From: Shinella zoogloeoides
GTDB taxonomy: Bacteria; Pseudomonadota; Alphaproteobacteria; Rhizobiales; Rhizobiaceae
Assembly (NCBI RefSeq): GCF_030733845.1
Contig: NZ_CP132311.1
Span: 1,367,501-1,431,500, forward strand
Length of the DNA: 64,000 bases
Direction: 5' to 3'
The notes under the pieces were generated by a model that was not told the origin of the DNA, did not search any database, and worked only from the letters and a program-made list of their open reading frames with translations. The first letter of the stretch is position 1, and each line of letters starts with the position of its first letter. A program made the translations under genes and the position numbers. Positions 15,287 to 24,700 of this stretch are shown here, in pieces.

Positions 15287-15865
15287 TCAAGGCACGATCT
15301 TGAACGGCTGCTCGCTGATGGCGACGGCCCCGCTGGCGGTGTCGCGGAAACGGTAGCGCAGCACGTAGTCGCCGATGGGCGGGCCGCTGAGATTGAGCGT
15401 CAGTTTGGCGAAGACTTCCTGGTTGCGCACGCTGCCCTTGAAGTCGAAGGATCCGAAAGCCTTCTGTTCGGCGAGCTTCGTGCCCTTCGGGTCTAGCAGT
15501 TCGAGATCGACGGTGAAGTGCGATTCCAGAAGCCCGCCATCGGCGGGGCGCCAGGTCAGGCCGACCGGTTCGACATAGGAGATCAGCGCTTCGCCTGCCT
15601 TGAAGTTCGCCTCCGGCCGGGCCGCGTACATGCCGTATCCCTCCGGCGGGGCGGAGACGAAGACGGCCTTGCCGATCGAGAAGGGCAGGGTGGCGGCGAA
15701 CGTGCCGAACGCATCGCGGATCGTGTTGTGCGCGCCGACCGTATCGCCGGCTGCGGCCTGTTCCTCCGCCTTCTTCGCCGCATCGGCAAGCGGGCCGGCA
15801 AGCGCGAGCGTCGGCGCGAGCGCGGCGGCAAAGGTCATACGCAACAGGGACTTCGACACGGACAT
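15287..15865 (-). CDS. Conserved secreted hypothetical protein (192 aa)
   Basis: A signal peptide (MSVSKSLLRMTFAAALAPTLALA) is followed by a helical start (ADAAKKAEEQAAAGD) and a beta-rich domain ending YRFRDTASGAVAISEQPFKIVP. It is probably periplasmic. I recognise it only as a rhizobial conserved hypothetical; no catalytic motif is visible. GGAGGAAG lies before the ATG. Confidence 0.8.
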   Translation of the reverse strand: MSVSKSLLRMTFAAALAPTLALAGPLADAAKKAEEQAAAGDTVGAHNTIRDAFGTFAATLPFSIGKAVFVSAPPEGYGMYAARPEANFKAGEALISYVEPVGLTWRPADGGLLESHFTVDLELLDPKGTKLAEQKAFGSFDFKGSVRNQEVFAKLTLNLSGPPIGDYVLRYRFRDTASGAVAISEQPFKIVP

Positions 15866-15945
15866 TCAGACTTCCTCCAGCCGGATGGCGGCAGGATGCG
15901 TAGAAGCGCGACAACAGTCAAGAACGCCCGGGAGGCTGCCCTAAA

Positions 15946-17400
15946 TCAGTTTTTCCAGAACAGCGGCGTCAGAATGACGAGGACAGTGAGGATTTCGAGA
16001 CGGCCGAGCAGCATGAGGAAGGACAGCACATAGAGCGCTGCGTCATGAAAACCGGCGAACGTCCCGGCAGGGCCAATCGCCTGCGTAACACCGGGACCGA
16101 CATTGGAGAGCGACGTGGCCGCCGCGGAAATCGATGTCAGGACGTCGTAACCGAGCAGGGCGAGCGTGATCGCAGCGAAAGCCGCCACCGCGATATAGGT
16201 GAGGAAGAACAGAAAGACGTTTCGCTGCAGGTCGGCATCGACCGTCATTGGGCCGTAGCGTACGGCATGGATGCCGTTGGGATAGATCAGGCGGTAGAGG
16301 CCGGTGCGGATGAAGTTGAAGAGGATGATCAGGCGGTAGGCCTTGAGACCGCCCGCCGTCGAGCCCGAACAGCCGCCCATGAAGGTGGCGACGAAGGCGA
16401 GCGCCACGATGAAATGGCCCCATTGCGTATAGTCGTCGCTGGCAAAACCCGTCGTCGAGAGGATCGAGGAGACGGTGAAGAAGGAATGGGCCAGCGCCTC
16501 GTGGAAGTCGACGCCGTTCTGCAGGCGCTGGAAGACGCTGGCCGCGATCGCGAACAGCACGAGATAGCCGAGGAAGACGCGGATCTGCGGGTCGCGCCAG
16601 GCATCGACGCGCCCGCGCACGACGAAGAGGATCAGTACCGAGAAGGGCAGGCTGGAGAGCGTCATGAAGAAGGTGGCGGCCCAGAGCAGGGGCAGGCTCT
16701 TGAAGTAGCCGAAGGACGAGTCGTGCGTCGAGAGCCCTCCGGTGGCGACCGTGGACATGGCGTGGTTCAGCGCGTCGAAGCGGTTCATGCCGAGCGCGGC
16801 GTAGACGACGGCGCAGATGAGGGTGATCGCCACGTAAATGGCGAGGAAGGCGCGCGTATAGCTTGCGATGCGGGCGAAGGGCTTGTCGGCGGTGTCGGAC
16901 GATTCGAGCTTGAAGAAGGACATGCCGCCGACGCGCAGATACGGCATGATGAAGAGGCCGAGCGCGAGGATCCCAATGCCGCCGAGCCAGTGCAGCAGCG
17001 AGCGCCACATCAGGATGCCGGGCGGTGCATGGTCGAGGCCGGTGATGACGGTGGAGCCGGTGGTGCTGATTGCCGAGACCGATTCGAAGAAGGCCTGCGC
17101 GAAGGTGAGGTCGAGCGAGGACAGCCAGAGCGGGATCGCGCCGATGATCGACGCGCTCAGCCAGAGCAGGTTGACCACGAGGAAGCCCATCCGCTTGTTG
17201 AACGGCGGCGGGCCGGCGCGCGTCGCGGCGGCCGTGGCGAGCGAGAGGCCGCCCGTGAAGAAGGCGGAGAGGAAGAAAACCTCCGAATCGGGATGTCCGT
17301 AATAGACGTCGATGAAGGCCGGAACGAGCATCGCCACGGAAAGATAGATTCCGCTGATGGCGGCAATGTTGATGGCGGACCGGAAGATCGTGGCGTTCAA
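15946..17400 (-). CDS. trkH: TrkH-family potassium uptake protein
   Basis: The 484-residue membrane protein forms the ion-conducting part of a Trk/Ktr-type K+ uptake system. Four pore-loop motifs are visible: ISTTGSTVITG, TVATGGLSTHDSS, LSTTGFASDDY and LSNVGPGVTQAIG. The length fits TrkH. The start is a TTG at 17400 with AGGA nine bases upstream. No trkA neighbour is present, so the regulatory subunit must be encoded elsewhere. Confidence 0.94.
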   Translation of the reverse strand: MNATIFRSAINIAAISGIYLSVAMLVPAFIDVYYGHPDSEVFFLSAFFTGGLSLATAAATRAGPPPFNKRMGFLVVNLLWLSASIIGAIPLWLSSLDLTFAQAFFESVSAISTTGSTVITGLDHAPPGILMWRSLLHWLGGIGILALGLFIMPYLRVGGMSFFKLESSDTADKPFARIASYTRAFLAIYVAITLICAVVYAALGMNRFDALNHAMSTVATGGLSTHDSSFGYFKSLPLLWAATFFMTLSSLPFSVLILFVVRGRVDAWRDPQIRVFLGYLVLFAIAASVFQRLQNGVDFHEALAHSFFTVSSILSTTGFASDDYTQWGHFIVALAFVATFMGGCSGSTAGGLKAYRLIILFNFIRTGLYRLIYPNGIHAVRYGPMTVDADLQRNVFLFFLTYIAVAAFAAITLALLGYDVLTSISAAATSLSNVGPGVTQAIGPAGTFAGFHDAALYVLSFLMLLGRLEILTVLVILTPLFWKN

Positions 17401-17528
17401 GGAAGGGGTCCTGCCGGCTGGCTCAAGTTCTCGTCGCTAAAGGCCGCGCGGCCGGGACGGGTGGTGTCCGTCGCCGCGATATGCAATAGCCTTTGCATTG
17501 TCCAAACTCAAGGATGGCATCGAGCGGC

Positions 17529-18776
17529 ATGAAACCGGACGTCGACGCAGCCTGCGAAGCTTTGCGCGGGCTTTTTCCAGAAACACCCCTCCAACTCAAC
17601 GAACATCTCTCCGCCCGCTACGGCGCGGAGATCTACCTGAAGCGCGAGGACCTTTCGCCGGTGCGCTCCTACAAGATCAGGGGTGCCTTCAACTTCTTCC
17701 GCAAGGTTCTGGCGAAGGCGGATGGCGCGCGCAGCTTCGTCTGCGCCTCGGCCGGCAATCATGCACAGGGCTTCGCTTTCGTCTGCCGCCATTTCGGCGT
17801 GCCGGGCGTGGTCTTCATGCCGGTGACGACGCCGCAGCAGAAGATCGACAAGACGCGCATATTCGGCGGCGAGTTCGTGACGATCAAGCTTGTCGGCGAC
17901 TTCTTCGACCAGTGCTACAAGGCCGCCCGCGACCATGCGGAGGCGACCGGCGCGCTGATGGTGCCGCCCTTCGACCATGCCGATATCATCGAAGGGCAGG
18001 CGACGGTGGCGGCGGAGATCGTCGCACAGCTCGGTGAGGGCAAGCTGCCGGACCTGGTGGTCCTTCCGGTCGGCGGCGGCGGGCTTGCCTCGGGCGTGAC
18101 CGGTTATCTCGAGGGGGACATGGGACCGTCGAGCTTCCTGTTTTGCGAGCCGGCCGGCGCACCGAGCCTCAAGCGGAGCCTCGAAAGCGGCGCCGTGGTG
18201 ACGCTCGACCAGGTCGACAATTTTGTCGACGGTGCCGCGGTCGGGCAGATCGGCGCGCTCAACTTCGCAGCGCTCAGCCGGTTTTCGGCCGACCAGGTCA
18301 TGCTGCTTTCGGAAAACGCCATCTGCGTGACGATGATCGACATGCTGAACGTGGAGGGCGTGGTGCTGGAGCCGGCCGGCGCACTATCGTTGACGGCGCT
18401 GGATGCGCTCGGCCGCGAGGCGCTGGAAGGCAAGACGGTGGTCGCCGTCGTCTCGGGCGGCAATTTCGATTTCGAGCGCCTGCCTGATGTCAAGGAACGC
18501 GCCATGCGTCATGCGGGACTGAAGAAATACTTCATCCTGCGCCTTGCCCAGCGCCCCGGCGCGCTGCGCGATTTCCTGAACATGCTCGGACCGGACGACG
18601 ACATCGCCCGCTTCGAATACCTGAAGAAATCCGCCCGCAATTTCGGCTCGATCCTGATCGGCATCGAGACGAAGGCACCGGAGAATTTCGCAGCGCTCAA
18701 GAAGGCCTTCGACGCGGCCGGCATGCGCTATCAGGACATTACCGAAAACGAAATCCTCGCAAATCTTATCATCTAG
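17529..18776 (+). CDS. ilvA: Threonine ammonia-lyase (threonine dehydratase)
   Basis: This PLP enzyme converts threonine to 2-oxobutanoate, feeding isoleucine synthesis. The PLP lysine motif SYKIRGAFNFF, CASAGNHAQG and the phosphate-binding glycine loop VGGGGLASG are all visible. The C-terminal 90 residues (LRLAQRPGALRDFLNM onward) form an ACT-like regulatory domain of the biosynthetic short form. Starts at TTG 17493, ATG 17514 and ATG 17529 are all possible. I chose 17529 because it gives the usual spacing to LFPETPLQ, though its ribosome site is weak. About 415 residues. Confidence 0.93.
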   Translation: MKPDVDAACEALRGLFPETPLQLNEHLSARYGAEIYLKREDLSPVRSYKIRGAFNFFRKVLAKADGARSFVCASAGNHAQGFAFVCRHFGVPGVVFMPVTTPQQKIDKTRIFGGEFVTIKLVGDFFDQCYKAARDHAEATGALMVPPFDHADIIEGQATVAAEIVAQLGEGKLPDLVVLPVGGGGLASGVTGYLEGDMGPSSFLFCEPAGAPSLKRSLESGAVVTLDQVDNFVDGAAVGQIGALNFAALSRFSADQVMLLSENAICVTMIDMLNVEGVVLEPAGALSLTALDALGREALEGKTVVAVVSGGNFDFERLPDVKERAMRHAGLKKYFILRLAQRPGALRDFLNMLGPDDDIARFEYLKKSARNFGSILIGIETKAPENFAALKKAFDAAGMRYQDITENEILANLII

Positions 18777-18824
18777 GGGCATGGGTCCGGCGACGCTCTC
18801 CCCTTGGAGGGCGCTGCCGCCTGT

Positions 18825-18932
18825 GCTAGAGCATTTGCAGCAAAAGTGCGCAGCGGTTTTGCGTCCGCAATTGCGTGAAAACAAGGAGATAGGGAGTTTT
18901 CGCGATTCGAGGAAAAGCGGAAATGCTCTAGC
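18825..18932. repeat. Rhizobial palindromic intergenic repeat (RIME-like)
   Basis: Perfect 12-bp terminal inverted repeats, GCTAGAGCATTT (18825-18836) and AAATGCTCTAGC (18921-18932), bound 108 bp with internal inner repeats (GCGGTTTTGCG, CGCGATTCGAGGAAAAGCG). Length, ends and internal motifs agree with the palindromic intergenic elements scattered through Rhizobiaceae genomes. It sits directly before the hlyU start. Confidence 0.75.
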
Positions 18933-18940
18933 AATCGGCC

Positions 18941-19255
18941 ATGGCATCGTTCTTTTCAAAACTCTTCGGTCGCGGTGGCGACTCGGCAGCTCCCGCGAAG
19001 ATCGCGGAGGAAACCGAGGCCTATAACGACCTGACCCTCGTGGCGGCTCCCATTCCCGAAGGCGGCCAGTACCGGCTTGCCGGACGCATCGAGAAGCGCG
19101 ACGGCGAGCGGGTGCTCGTTCGCACCTTCATCCGCGCCGATCTCTTCTCCTCGCGGGACGATACGGTCGCTTCGACCTTCCGCAAGGCAAGGCAGATCGC
19201 CGACCAGCACGGCGCCTCGCTCTTCAGCGACGGCGCGGAGAGCCGGCAGGTCTGA
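18941..19255 (+). CDS. HlyU family protein
   Basis: The 104-residue protein matches the HlyU domain family: a short N-terminal segment (FFSKLFGRGG), then YNDLTLVAAPIPEGGQYRLAGRIEK and a conserved RTFIRADLFSSRDDTVASTFRKARQIADQHG. The family is named after a Vibrio transcriptional activator, but the alphaproteobacterial members lack an obvious HTH and their role is not established. The start lies eight bases after the palindromic repeat, with no clear ribosome site. Confidence 0.85.
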   Translation: MASFFSKLFGRGGDSAAPAKIAEETEAYNDLTLVAAPIPEGGQYRLAGRIEKRDGERVLVRTFIRADLFSSRDDTVASTFRKARQIADQHGASLFSDGAESRQV

Positions 19256-19409
19256 CCGCCAGGCGCGTTCGCCACCCGAAATAATCATATGAAAATGTGC
19301 GAAGGCGCTGGAGAACCGGTGCGTTTGCCTGTATCCGCAGGAAAACGACTTGTTGCGGACGTTCCGATTCAGCTGGCTGGCGGGACGTCGGGGAAACTGC
19401 GGACCGCCC

Positions 19410-20657
19410 ATGGGTACTGAAAACCTGATCCTGCTTCTCATCGAGGCCGGTTTCTATTTCGTCTTCATGGTGGGCATCCTGCATCTGCGCCACCAGATCG
19501 GCATCGGCGTTTTCGTCGCCGCACTCGGCGTCATGCACTTCCTGGAGACCTATCTGGCGGCGGTCTTCTATATCGAGCTGCCGTTCGGCGTTATTTCACC
19601 GGGCTCCTCGGTGCTCTTTTCCGGCAAGCTGATGATGATCCTTCTTCTGTATGTGAAGGAGGACGCCGCCGTCGTTCGCGCGCCGATCTACGGCCTGCTC
19701 GCCGGCAATTTCCTGACGGTCGGCCTCAGCCTGTTCCTGCGCCACCACCAGACGATCGGCGCGGTGCCGGGCCGCATCGCCGATCTCGCCTTCATCGACG
19801 AGATGGGCTGGCTGATGCTGTGGGGCACGATGCTGCTCTATGTCGATTCGCTCGCCATCATCCTGCTTTACGAGCGCCTCGGTCGGGTCTTCAGGAAGAA
19901 CACGGCCATGCGCTTCTTCGTCTCCGGGGTCGCGGTGCTGACCTTCGACCAGATCGGCTTCTATGCGGCGCTGCATTTCCTCAACGGCGCGCCGGTCGAA
20001 GTGTTCTGGGGCGGCTGGATCGCGAAGATGATGGCGGCCTGCGCCTATGCGGTGCTGATCACGGTGTATCTCTACTATTCCCGCATATCGGCGATGCCCG
20101 TCTCGCCGCGTCCCATCTCGGATATCTTCGCCGACCTCACCTTCCGCGAACGCTACGAGGACCTGCTCGACCGTTCGGGCCGCGATGCCCTGACCGGCGT
20201 CTATGACCGCAGCCGGCTGGAATTCGAGGCGCCGCGAATGCTCTCGGCGATGCTGGCGGCCGGCAAGCCGATGGCGCTGATGATCATCGACGCCGATCAT
20301 TTCAAGGACGTCAACGACCGTTTCGGCCATCTCGCCGGCGACGGCGTGCTGCGCGACACCGCGGCCTGCCTGCAACGGGCGCTGCGCGGCGGCGACCGCA
20401 TCTTCCGCTTCGGCGGCGAGGAATTCGTGGTGATCTGCGAAGATATCGAGCCGGAAGTCGGGGCAGAGCGGGCTGAAGAGTTGCGGCGCACCGTGGAGGC
20501 GGAGATCCGCAGGCCTGACGACGTGCCGGTGACGGTCAGCATCGGCATCGCCAACAGCTACAATGACGGCACGACGCTGAACGCGCTGCTGTCGGCCGCC
20601 GATGCCCGGCTCTACGCCGCCAAGAATGCCGGACGCAACCGCGTCATCTCGCACTAG
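19410..20657 (+). CDS. Membrane diguanylate cyclase (GGDEF)
   Basis: The 415-residue protein has about seven hydrophobic segments in its first 220 residues, then a GGDEF domain with the active-site motif RFGGEEF near residue 335 and the metal-binding DADHFKDVNDRFGH. It should make cyclic di-GMP at the inner face of the membrane in response to an unknown signal. No RxxD inhibitory site is obvious just before the motif. No EAL domain is present. The ATG at 19410 was chosen over an upstream extension that lacks membrane character. Confidence 0.9.
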   Translation: MGTENLILLLIEAGFYFVFMVGILHLRHQIGIGVFVAALGVMHFLETYLAAVFYIELPFGVISPGSSVLFSGKLMMILLLYVKEDAAVVRAPIYGLLAGNFLTVGLSLFLRHHQTIGAVPGRIADLAFIDEMGWLMLWGTMLLYVDSLAIILLYERLGRVFRKNTAMRFFVSGVAVLTFDQIGFYAALHFLNGAPVEVFWGGWIAKMMAACAYAVLITVYLYYSRISAMPVSPRPISDIFADLTFRERYEDLLDRSGRDALTGVYDRSRLEFEAPRMLSAMLAAGKPMALMIIDADHFKDVNDRFGHLAGDGVLRDTAACLQRALRGGDRIFRFGGEEFVVICEDIEPEVGAERAEELRRTVEAEIRRPDDVPVTVSIGIANSYNDGTTLNALLSAADARLYAAKNAGRNRVISH

Positions 20658-20694
20658 ATTTCCGGCTGTCGCGCCGGATTGCCGGAACATCGGC

Positions 20695-20728
20695 CTGTCA
20701 CAAAAGTTTCATCTGTGCTTCCTATACG
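20695..20728 (+). promoter_or_regulatory. PhoB-type promoter candidate for ppk2
   Basis: CTGTCAC-AAAA-GTTTCAT (20695-20712) matches the PHO box at 11 of 14 bases. TATACG (20723-20728) follows after 10 bases, the spacing at which PhoB replaces the -35 contact. The ppk2 start is about 220 bases downstream. Confidence 0.55.
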
Positions 20729-20950
20729 AGTGGATGGAAGCCCCGAAAACGCGGCGGCTAGTCAATGGGAGCGGTGCATGGCGGGAGCTGTCGGAAGCGA
20801 TCCCATGCCAATCGACCGGCTTCAGGAACGGCCGTTCGTCCTTGCGCCGCGCGTGCCGTCGTCCTTCTCGTCCATTCCAGCGTTCCTTTCGCACGCTCCG
20901 AGGCCGAAACGCGTCCGGAGCGCAATTTCCACGATCCATGGATACCGGTC

Positions 20951-21859
20951 ATGTTCGACGACAATCATCTGAACCGCATCAAGGCGGAAATTGCCGACAG
21001 CTTCGACGAGGAGCTGGAAATGCAGATCGAGGAGGAGCGGCTGGACGACCTCATCGCCGAGGGCATGTCCGAACCGCCGGCGCAGACGCTGGAGCGCCGG
21101 ATCTATTTCCGCGAGCTGTTCCGCCTCCAGCATGAGCTGGTCAAGCTGCAGGACTGGGTGCAGCACAAGAAGCTGAAGGTCGTCGTTCTCTTCGAGGGGC
21201 GCGGTTCGGCCGGCAAAGGCGGCGCCATCAAGCGCGTGACCCAGCGCCTCAATCCGCGCATCTGCCGCGTCGTCGCCCTGCCGGCACCGACCGAGCGCGA
21301 GCGCAATCAATGGTACTTCCAGCGCTATGCGCCGCATCTGCCGAGCGCCGGCGAAATGGTGCTGTTCGACCGCTCCTGGTACAACCGCGCCGGCGTCGAG
21401 CGCGTCATGGGCTTCTGCACGCCGGACGAGCTGGAGGAATTCTTCCGCTCGGTACCGGAATTCGAGCGTATGCTGGTGCGCTCCGGCATCGTGCTGATCA
21501 AATACTGGTTCTCGATCACCGACGAGGAGCAGGAATTCCGGTTCCGCATGCGCATCCACGACCCCTTGAAGCAGTGGAAGCTCTCGCCGATGGACCTCGA
21601 AAGCCGCGTCCATTGGGAGAACTACACCAAGGCCAAGGAGGAGATGCTGGAGCGAACCCACATTCCCGAGGCGCCGTGGTGGATCGTCGAGGCCGTCGAC
21701 AAGAAGAGGGCGCGGCTGAACTGTATCGCCCATCTGCTTGCTCAGATTCCCTATGAGGACGTGCCCAAGGCGCCCATCGATCTGCCCGAGCGTGTGCGGC
21801 ATGACGATTATATCCGCCGCCCGCCGCCGGACGAGATGTACGTACCGGAAGTCTACTGA
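20951..21859 (+). CDS. ppk2: Polyphosphate kinase 2
   Basis: The 302-residue cytoplasmic enzyme transfers phosphate between polyphosphate and nucleotides. The P-loop EGRGSAGKGG lies at residues 82-91 and the second phosphate-binding motif DRSWYNRAG at 140-148. Single-domain length indicates a class I PPK2. I chose the ATG at 20951; a long upstream open extension shows no conserved sequence and no ribosome site. The TTG start of the next gene is nine bases downstream, so the two may be cotranscribed. Confidence 0.93.
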   Translation: MFDDNHLNRIKAEIADSFDEELEMQIEEERLDDLIAEGMSEPPAQTLERRIYFRELFRLQHELVKLQDWVQHKKLKVVVLFEGRGSAGKGGAIKRVTQRLNPRICRVVALPAPTERERNQWYFQRYAPHLPSAGEMVLFDRSWYNRAGVERVMGFCTPDELEEFFRSVPEFERMLVRSGIVLIKYWFSITDEEQEFRFRMRIHDPLKQWKLSPMDLESRVHWENYTKAKEEMLERTHIPEAPWWIVEAVDKKRARLNCIAHLLAQIPYEDVPKAPIDLPERVRHDDYIRRPPPDEMYVPEVY

Positions 21860-21867
21860 GCAGGCCC

Positions 21868-22878
21868 TTGAACCTGCTGGACCAGACGCAGAGGGGGCTG
21901 ACGCCGGGGCTCGTCGGCGCCTACCGGGGATCGCCCGGCGGGCCGGTGGTGCCCGTCGCGCCGCAGGATATCGATGCGGCGCTCGCGTCCGCGGACGGCT
22001 GGGTCTGGCTGCATGTCGATCTGGTCGACCAGCGCATACAGGGCTGGCTGCCCGCGCGCTGCACCTTGCCGGCGGCGGCGCGCTCCATTCTGGAAGGGCA
22101 TGACGAAAGCCTTGTTCTTGGCCACGAGGCAGGGACGACGCATGGCGTCATCGCCGATCTGCAGCAGCAGGAAACCGAACGCGCCTCCACCACCGTCGGC
22201 CGTCTGCATTTTGCCCTGACGGAGCGTCTGCTGGTCACGGGCCGGCGGCACCCGGTGGAAGCGGTGAACCGGGTGCGGCGCTCCTTTGCCGAGGGTTTCA
22301 GCCCCGCAACGGCCTACGAGCTTTTCGAGGCCATGGTCGCCGCCTTCTGCAAGAATACGGCGATCAAGCTCAAGGAGGCGGCGGGGCTGCTCGATGCTGT
22401 GGAGGACCGGCTGGTCACAGAACGGCTGAGCGACGAGCGGCGCAGCCTCAAGGAGGTGCGCCGCCTCGCTGTCTCCTTGCACCGCCCGGTCGCGGGCATG
22501 GTGGCGCTGTTCGAGGAGGAGGACCGGGAGGACTGGACCCTCTCCGAACACGCCCATGCCGTGCTGCGGCGCCTGTCGATGCGGCTGGAGCGGCTCGACC
22601 GCGAGATCGTCATGGTCAACGACCGCGCCCGCCTGCTGCAGGAGGAGATGGCGGCGGAATTGCAGGACGAATCGAACCGCAGCCTCAAGGCGATGGCGGT
22701 GATGAGCGCCCTGTTGCTGCCGGGAACGCTTGTCGTCGGCGTGTTCGGCATGAACACCGCGGGCCTGCCGTTCAGCCAGGGCGAAACGGGGTTCGGCTGG
22801 GCGATGATGCTGGGCATGGGCGCCACCGCGCTGTTCTACTGGCTGCTGCGCCGGGCCGGCATCAACCTGCGATTCTAG
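21868..22878 (+). CDS. CorA/ZntB-family divalent cation transporter
   Basis: The 336-residue protein has a large cytoplasmic N-terminal domain, a long helix (residues about 200-275) and two C-terminal membrane segments. The pore signature GMNTAGLP lies near residue 293. The family moves Mg2+, Co2+, Ni2+ or Zn2+. The terminal GMN-T rather than GMN-F, and the overall length, resemble ZntB-like members, so the metal is uncertain. The start appears to be TTG at 21868. Confidence 0.88.
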   Translation: MNLLDQTQRGLTPGLVGAYRGSPGGPVVPVAPQDIDAALASADGWVWLHVDLVDQRIQGWLPARCTLPAAARSILEGHDESLVLGHEAGTTHGVIADLQQQETERASTTVGRLHFALTERLLVTGRRHPVEAVNRVRRSFAEGFSPATAYELFEAMVAAFCKNTAIKLKEAAGLLDAVEDRLVTERLSDERRSLKEVRRLAVSLHRPVAGMVALFEEEDREDWTLSEHAHAVLRRLSMRLERLDREIVMVNDRARLLQEEMAAELQDESNRSLKAMAVMSALLLPGTLVVGVFGMNTAGLPFSQGETGFGWAMMLGMGATALFYWLLRRAGINLRF

Positions 22879-22905
22879 AAGCGCAAATCCGCTAGGGGTT
22901 GCTCC

Positions 22906-23367
22906 CTAGACCCCGACATTCGGCCGATCGATGATTTCGCGCAGCGCGAAGCTCGAATTGATCTTCACCACATGGGGCAGGGCGGAAAGCCAGTCGCGGT
23001 GGATGCGCTCGTAGTCTTCGAGGTCCTTGGCGGCGACGCGCAGGATATAGTCGTATTCGCCGGACATCAGGTAGCAGACCAGCACGTTGGGGCAGAGTTT
23101 TACCGCCGCCTCGAATTCCGCCAGCGTCTTGGCGAACTGGCCGGACAGCGAGATGTGCACGATGGCGATCATCTTGTAGTCGAGCGCCTTCGGCGAGACG
23201 CGGGCGTGATAGCCGTTGATGGTGCCGGATTTTTCGAGGATGTCGAGCCGGCGCGAGCAGGCCGACGGCGAGAGGCCGACGCGCTCGGCAAGCTCGGCAT
23301 TGGAGATTCGGCCGTTCTGCTGGACGACCTTCAGGATCGCAGCATCGATTGCATCCAGACGCGACAT
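22906..23367 (-). CDS. Lrp/AsnC family regulator, divergent from ald
   Basis: The 153-residue protein has an N-terminal HTH (DAAILKVVQQNGRISNAELAERVG) and a C-terminal RAM effector domain (CYLMSGEYDYILRV). It is transcribed away from alanine dehydrogenase, the usual arrangement for AldR/BkdR-type regulators that sense amino acids and activate ald. GGGGA lies eight bases before the ATG at 23367 and falls inside a perfect palindrome, suggesting autoregulation. An in-frame ATG at 23415 is possible but less likely. Confidence 0.9.
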   Translation of the reverse strand: MSRLDAIDAAILKVVQQNGRISNAELAERVGLSPSACSRRLDILEKSGTINGYHARVSPKALDYKMIAIVHISLSGQFAKTLAEFEAAVKLCPNVLVCYLMSGEYDYILRVAAKDLEDYERIHRDWLSALPHVVKINSSFALREIIDRPNVGV

Positions 23368-23369
23368 TC

Positions 23370-23388
23370 GAATTTTCCCCGAAAATTC
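23370..23388. promoter_or_regulatory. Perfect palindrome at the lrp start (candidate Lrp operator)
   Basis: GAATTTTC-CCC-GAAAATTC has 8-bp perfect arms in the lrp/ald intergenic region. A second small palindrome, GAATATTC, lies at 23402-23409. Both are A/T-rich, as Lrp-family sites usually are, and the first overlaps the lrp ribosome site. Confidence 0.5.
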
Positions 23389-23530
23389 CGCTGATAACAG
23401 AAGAATATTCGACATTGGCCCGTTTCGCAAACCGGCTTTGCAAGGACATTGCACGCCGCCTCTGCTTCCATGGTGTACCCGCCGAAGAGCGGCACGAGAA
23501 AACGGGAACATCACTGGGAAAGGAACGCGC

Positions 23531-24649
23531 ATGCGTGTCGGTTGTCCGAAGGAAATCAAGAATCATGAATACCGGGTCGGTCTGACGCCCGGTGCCGTGC
23601 GTGAATATGTGGCGCATGGCCACGAGGTGCTCGTCGAGACGAAGGCCGGCGCCGGCATCGGCGCTGACGATGATGCCTACCGCGCCGCCGGCGCGAGGAT
23701 CGTGCCCACCGCCGCGGACATATTCCAGAAGTCCGACATGGTGGTGAAGGTCAAGGAACCGCAGCCCGCCGAATGGGCGCAGCTCCGCGACGGACAAATT
23801 CTCTACACCTACCTGCATCTCGCCCCCGATCCGGAACAGACCAAGGGTCTGCTCGCCTCCGGCGTCACCGCCATCGCCTACGAGACGGTAACGGACGAGC
23901 GCGGCGGCCTGCCGCTGCTGGCGCCGATGTCGGAAGTCGCCGGGCGCCTTTCCATCCAGGCCGGCGCGACGGCGTTGCAGAAGGCCAATGGCGGACGCGG
24001 CATCCTGCTCGGCGGCGTGCCGGGCGTGCTGCCGGCCAAGGTCGCCGTCATCGGCGGCGGCGTCGTCGGCCTGCATGCGGCGAGGATGGCCGCGGGCCTC
24101 GGCGCGGACGTGTCGATCCTCGACCGCTCGATCCCGCGCCTGCGCCAACTCGACGACCTCTTCGGCGGCCGCGTCCACACGCGCTATTCGACCATCGACG
24201 CGCTGGAAGAGGAGGTGTTCTCCGCCGATCTCGTCATCGGCGCCGTGCTGATCCCCGGTGCCGCCGCGCCCAAGCTCGTGACGCGCGAAATGCTTTCGGG
24301 CATGAAGAAGGGTGCGGTCATCGTCGATGTCGCCATCGACCAGGGCGGCTGCTTCGAGACTTCGCATGCGACGACCCATTCCGACCCGACCTACGAGGTC
24401 GACGGCGTGGTGCATTATTGCGTCGCCAACATGCCGGGCGCCGTGCCGGTCACGTCCGCCCATGCGCTCAACAACGCCACGCTGCACTACGGCTTGCAGC
24501 TTGCCGACAAGGGGCTGAAGGCGATCGCCGAGGATCGGCACCTGCGCGCCGGCCTTAACGTGCACAAGGGCCGCATCACGAACCAGCCGGTCGCCGATGC
24601 GCTCGGCTACGAGTCCTACGCGCCCGAAGCGGTGCTGAACGTCGCCTGA
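23531..24649 (+). CDS. ald: Alanine dehydrogenase
   Basis: The 372-residue NAD-dependent enzyme interconverts L-alanine with pyruvate and ammonia. The N-terminal [20 protein letters not shown], the Rossmann loop [15 protein letters not shown] near residue 175 and the C-terminal [16 protein letters not shown] are diagnostic. AAGGA lies seven bases before the ATG. The divergent Lrp-type gene is the likely activator. Confidence 0.97.
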   Translation: MRVGCPKEIKNHEYRVGLTPGAVREYVAHGHEVLVETKAGAGIGADDDAYRAAGARIVPTAADIFQKSDMVVKVKEPQPAEWAQLRDGQILYTYLHLAPDPEQTKGLLASGVTAIAYETVTDERGGLPLLAPMSEVAGRLSIQAGATALQKANGGRGILLGGVPGVLPAKVAVIGGGVVGLHAARMAAGLGADVSILDRSIPRLRQLDDLFGGRVHTRYSTIDALEEEVFSADLVIGAVLIPGAAAPKLVTREMLSGMKKGAVIVDVAIDQGGCFETSHATTHSDPTYEVDGVVHYCVANMPGAVPVTSAHALNNATLHYGLQLADKGLKAIAEDRHLRAGLNVHKGRITNQPVADALGYESYAPEAVLNVA

Positions 24650-24669
24650 TCCGTCAGGAACCAATTGAG

Positions 24670-24700
24670 AAAAGGGGCCTGGAGCGATTCGGGCCCTTTT
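24670..24700. terminator. Bidirectional terminator between ald and the DUF1203 gene
   Basis: AAAAGGGGCC pairs with GGGCCCTTTT (24670-24679 with 24691-24700, one mismatch). The A and T runs on the two sides serve both convergent genes. Confidence 0.8.
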
